Origin: an uncultured Mycoplasmatota bacterium
GTDB taxonomy: Bacteria; Bacillota_I; Bacilli_A; RF39; UBA660
NCBI GenBank assembly: GCA_948465965.1
Contig: CAOJYR010000011.1
Span: 1-41,358, forward strand
Direction: 5' to 3'
Length of the DNA: 41,358 nucleotides
Made by a program: the position numbers and the translations under genes. Positions 39,532 to 41,358 of this stretch are shown piece after piece. The notes beneath the pieces are model-generated. The model was not told the DNA's origin and searched no databases. It worked only from the letters and a program-made list of their open reading frames with translations. Numbering within the stretch: the first letter of the stretch is position 1; every line of letters begins with the position of its first letter.

Positions 39532-40029
39532 TCATTTTGATACCCTGTTTACGTAATCTCTATTTTTTTCTCTATTATACTTTTCATATAATGATCTATT
39601 ATCATCATTCAATAACCAATATTCTTTAAATGTTTGTAATTTATTTATAAATTCTTCTTTTGGATTTATCCAGGTATCCCTTGGATCCATTTCTAATTCA
39701 CTAATTTTTATATAAAAATCATTTTTTGATACAATTTCATTGTTTTGAATCAAATAATTTTCTCCCTCATAAGTAAACCTATTCTTTTTCGCACAGTATC
39801 TATTTACTTTTTTATTATTTATTATATATAAATCTAGAAAATCATATTTTTTAAAGGTACCAAAAATAAAATATAATTCTTTATTTTCATTGGTAATTAT
39901 TCCTTCACAATAATCATTCTTATCAATATATACTTCACCTTCTAATATTGGTTCAACTTCACTATTTCCTAAATAAATTGAAATACCATTGTAATAAGTT
40001 TTAATAAATTTATTATTTTCGTTATCCAT
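39532..40029 (-). CDS. Hypothetical 165-residue cytoplasmic protein
   Basis: I recognise no family. The first 110 residues are beta-rich and acidic (EPILEGEVYIDKNDYCEG, YFIFGTFKKYDFLDLYIIN). The last 55 are helical with DPRDTWINPKEEF and a charged end, NREKNRDYVNRVSK. There is no signal peptide or span. AAGGAG precedes the start, and TATACT lies upstream near 40066-40071. It is monocistronic, closed by two hairpins. Confidence 0.6.
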   Translation of the reverse strand: MDNENNKFIKTYYNGISIYLGNSEVEPILEGEVYIDKNDYCEGIITNENKELYFIFGTFKKYDFLDLYIINNKKVNRYCAKKNRFTYEGENYLIQNNEIVSKNDFYIKISELEMDPRDTWINPKEEFINKLQTFKEYWLLNDDNRSLYEKYNREKNRDYVNRVSK

Positions 40030-40089
40030 ATCTATATCTTTTCAATCTCCTTATTAATTATCTAATTCAAGTATAACATACCAAAAGAA

Positions 40090-40126
40090 AATTTGATATA
40101 ACTCATCTTACAACTCATATCAAATT
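40090..40126 (-). terminator. Terminator of the DUF3781/SAP operon
   Basis: A 10-bp stem AATTTGATAT/ATATCAAATT (40090-40099, 40117-40126) is followed on the minus strand by TTCTTTTGG. The loop contains a direct repeat, AACTCAT-N5-AACTCAT. Confidence 0.6.
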
Positions 40127-40154
40127 ACTCTTATAATCCGTGTATATTCATTTT

Positions 40155-40778
40155 TTATCGTCTTATCACATATTTTTTTAATTTGTCATAATTATCTTCT
40201 ACTATGTTTTTTGTATAAATTTTATCATTTGTAGAATCTCGAACTATTTTCCAAAGAATAGATGCCACTTTTAATTTATTATTAAAGATAGAATTAGAGG
40301 GATCAGCACAAAAGTCCTTATAAAACTGATTCCATTGACAGGATGAATGATCATACTTAGCATATTCACATTTACCATAATAGACATCAAGCATATCTTC
40401 TAGAGTAAAAGATACATCACCATCTTGTTTAACTTTTTTGGCTGTTGCGATCATATCAGTATTAAACTTAAAATTTTTAATTCCTGTTTTTCCCTTAAAG
40501 AAATCTCTAAATTTCTGATTAAAAGCAAAGTTACACTCTAATAGTTTTGTATCTAAAGTTAGGGAGTCAGTTGTCTTTTTTGTTGTTTTGATAAGTTTCT
40601 TTTTCTTTATAAAATTTCCTTTAAAATACTCTTTTATTGCATTATTTAATTCTTTTTTTGTTCCAGAATAATCTATATCTAAACTTTTACATATTTGTAT
40701 TAATTCTTGCCTGTACCAATAATACTTTTCAAATTCAGAATAAGATTTTATCTTTTTAAAATTTGGACGATTTTTCAT
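40155..40778 (-). CDS. SAP-like and DUF6434 domain protein
   Basis: Residues 12-55 resemble a SAP helix pair (YRQELIQICKSLDIDYSGTKKELNNAIKEYF), a motif that binds DNA or RNA. A lysine-rich linker follows, then a domain from about 75 (LLECNFAFNQKFRDFFKGKTG, SFTLEDMLDVYYG, WNQFYKDFCADPSN) that fits DUF6434. The function is unknown. It follows the DUF3781 gene by 11 bases, with an AGGTG site between them, and is the last gene of that operon. Confidence 0.7.
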   Translation of the reverse strand: MKNRPNFKKIKSYSEFEKYYWYRQELIQICKSLDIDYSGTKKELNNAIKEYFKGNFIKKKKLIKTTKKTTDSLTLDTKLLECNFAFNQKFRDFFKGKTGIKNFKFNTDMIATAKKVKQDGDVSFTLEDMLDVYYGKCEYAKYDHSSCQWNQFYKDFCADPSNSIFNNKLKVASILWKIVRDSTNDKIYTKNIVEDNYDKLKKYVIRR

Positions 40779-40789
40779 AAATCACTCAC

Positions 40790-41038
40790 CTATCTTTTCA
40801 ATTGATGTGCAGTAATAATTGTATAACTATGCGCATTAATAGTTATTATATAATAATTATTTTTAATATAGTAATTTTTACCTTTTCTAATTACAATACT
40901 TTCTTTATCTATTATTTTATTTTTACACCATAAAACAATATCATCCGTTTCTAAAGATAGATTTTTCTTTACTCTTTCTAGCCCTAATTCAGTAGTATGA
41001 ATTTTATCTATATTAGCTATTAAAACTTCTTTATTCAC
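40790..41038 (-). CDS. DUF3781 protein
   Basis: The 82-residue protein matches the small DUF3781 family: MNKEVLIANIDKIHTTELG, then VKKNLSLETDDIVLWCKNKI, and the end ITINAHSYTIITAHQLK. There is no known function. The start is GTG at 41038, immediately after the TAA of the truncated GyrI-like gene, so the two were a translationally coupled pair before the upstream gene was cut. Confidence 0.8.
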   Translation of the reverse strand: MNKEVLIANIDKIHTTELGLERVKKNLSLETDDIVLWCKNKIIDKESIVIRKGKNYYIKNNYYIITINAHSYTIITAHQLKR

Positions 41039-41317
41039 TTATACCTTTCCTTTTCTTAGTTTTATAGGATGTCTAATAACTGTTTTTAGTCTATTCTCTT
41101 GACATCTTCTTGGATCACTTAAATATATTTCATGATGATATCTTTTATCTGTAATATCAATTTCATATCCATTTTCTTTAGCATAATTACTCATTAATTC
41201 TATGGTAGTGGGTTCCTTATCATAAGAACCTATATGCATACATTGTACACAACGTCCTTCCTCATAAGTTAAAAATTCCACTTTAGAAAAATCTTGATTT
41301 TTCCCTAAATTGAAATT
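41039..41317 (-). pseudogene. GyrI-like ligand-binding protein, 5'-truncated
   Basis: The frame encodes the C-terminal part of a GyrI-like small-molecule-binding protein: DFSKVEFLTYEEGRCVQCM, HIGSYDKEPTTIELM and HHEIYLSDPRR, then KTVIRHPIKL at the end. Intact family members are about 200 residues. Here homology runs upstream through KNQDFSKVEF to about 41315 and then hits a TGA at 41318-41320, exactly where the terminal repeat/hairpin begins. An internal GTG at 41281 could start an 80-residue product, but no good ribosome site precedes it. The N-terminal half is missing from the window, consistent with disruption by an inserted element. Confidence 0.75.
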
Positions 41318-41331
41318 TCAACCGCACCACT
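41314..41331 (-). repeat. Right copy of the 18-bp inverted repeat
   Basis: This is the reverse complement of AGTGGTGCGGTTGAAATT at 23-40. It forms the junction with the truncated GyrI-like gene. Beyond it, towards the window end, lies a hairpin and T run that differs from the left copy's flank, as expected for the two different ends of one element type. Confidence 0.5.
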
Positions 41332-41345
41332 CGGTGCGGTTTTTT
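41320..41345 (+). terminator. GC-rich terminator hairpin at the window end
   Basis: AACCGCACC (41320-41328) pairs with GGTGCGGTT (41333-41341) around loop ACTC, followed on the plus strand by TTTTTT. It is strikingly GC-rich for this DNA. It points outward, so it would stop transcripts entering the putative element from the window side. Confidence 0.7.
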
Positions 41346-41358
41346 GATACAATAAAAG

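Noticed and set aside
41320..41345. Resemblance of the terminal hairpin (CACC-ACTC-GGTG with T run) to the last hairpin of a Cas9 tracrRNA
   Set aside because: It is an ordinary GC-rich terminator shape. No CRISPR repeat, anti-repeat or cas gene is in the window, and the shared 18-mer at the other end argues for a mobile-element tip instead.

Overview
The window is about 41 kb of very AT-rich DNA with strong AGGAGG-type ribosome sites, sigma-A-like TTGACA/TATAAT promoters, T-rich intrinsic terminators and the standard genetic code. The gene set (glmS with its ribozyme, a Bce-type antibiotic-peptide module, a YtrA-type GntR cluster, several membrane-anchored XRE regulators, CPBP and VanZ proteins) points to a low-GC Bacillota chromosome, plausibly a gut or host-associated Bacilli/Erysipelotrichia-like lineage. 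The lineage is inference. Almost every gene lies on the minus strand, so operons read from high to low coordinates. The one clear plus-strand gene is a 29-codon hydrophobic peptide.

Layout by coordinate: glmS with its ribozyme (78-2077); a lone Clp-type AAA+ ATPase and a uracil-DNA-glycosylase-like gene (2.1-3.8 kb); a 980-bp gap holding a candidate type I toxin-antitoxin pair (4.2-4.5 kb); an XRE-membrane regulator (4.7-5.5 kb); an operon reading NrtR-like Nudix regulator, internally deleted thymidine kinase, histidine phosphatase, P-loop/CYTH protein and CDF metal transporter (9.05 down to 5.55 kb); a heterodimeric ABC exporter (9.2-12.6 kb); a DUF2798-like membrane protein behind a structured leader (12.7-13.3 kb); a restriction-modification pair of dual-domain methylase and HNH nuclease (13.4-16.5 kb); leuA under a leucine-rich leader peptide and attenuator (16.6-18.06 kb); an operon of DUF362, CMD-cupin, HAD hydrolase, a histidine-phosphatase remnant and exonuclease III (21.4 down to 18.1 kb); a GH3 glycosidase and a YjbR protein (21.6-23.7 kb); a GT2 glycosyltransferase with a CmpB-like membrane protein (23.8-25.7 kb); a frameshifted metallophosphoesterase (26-26.8 kb); accessory genes (27-29 kb).

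From 29.2 to 35.0 kb lies a complete Bce-type module: response regulator, sensor kinase, BceA ATPase behind a consensus BceR-type box, BceB permease, a 44-residue membrane peptide and a VanZ-RDD protein. An XRE-DUF2975 regulator with a small partner, a CPBP protease, a YtrA/ABC cluster and four small hypothetical or DUF genes follow. The window ends in a GyrI-like gene cut at its 5' side exactly at a sequence repeated in inverted orientation at the other window end, as expected if both ends run into copies of the same mobile element.

The most interesting findings are the candidate type I toxin-antitoxin locus at 4165-4490, with paired promoters and a strand-specific antisense terminator; the leucine attenuator in front of a leuA that lacks the allosteric domain; the in-frame 55-codon remnant of thymidine kinase; the structured leader at 13205-13289; and the BceR box with a small membrane peptide in the Bce operon.
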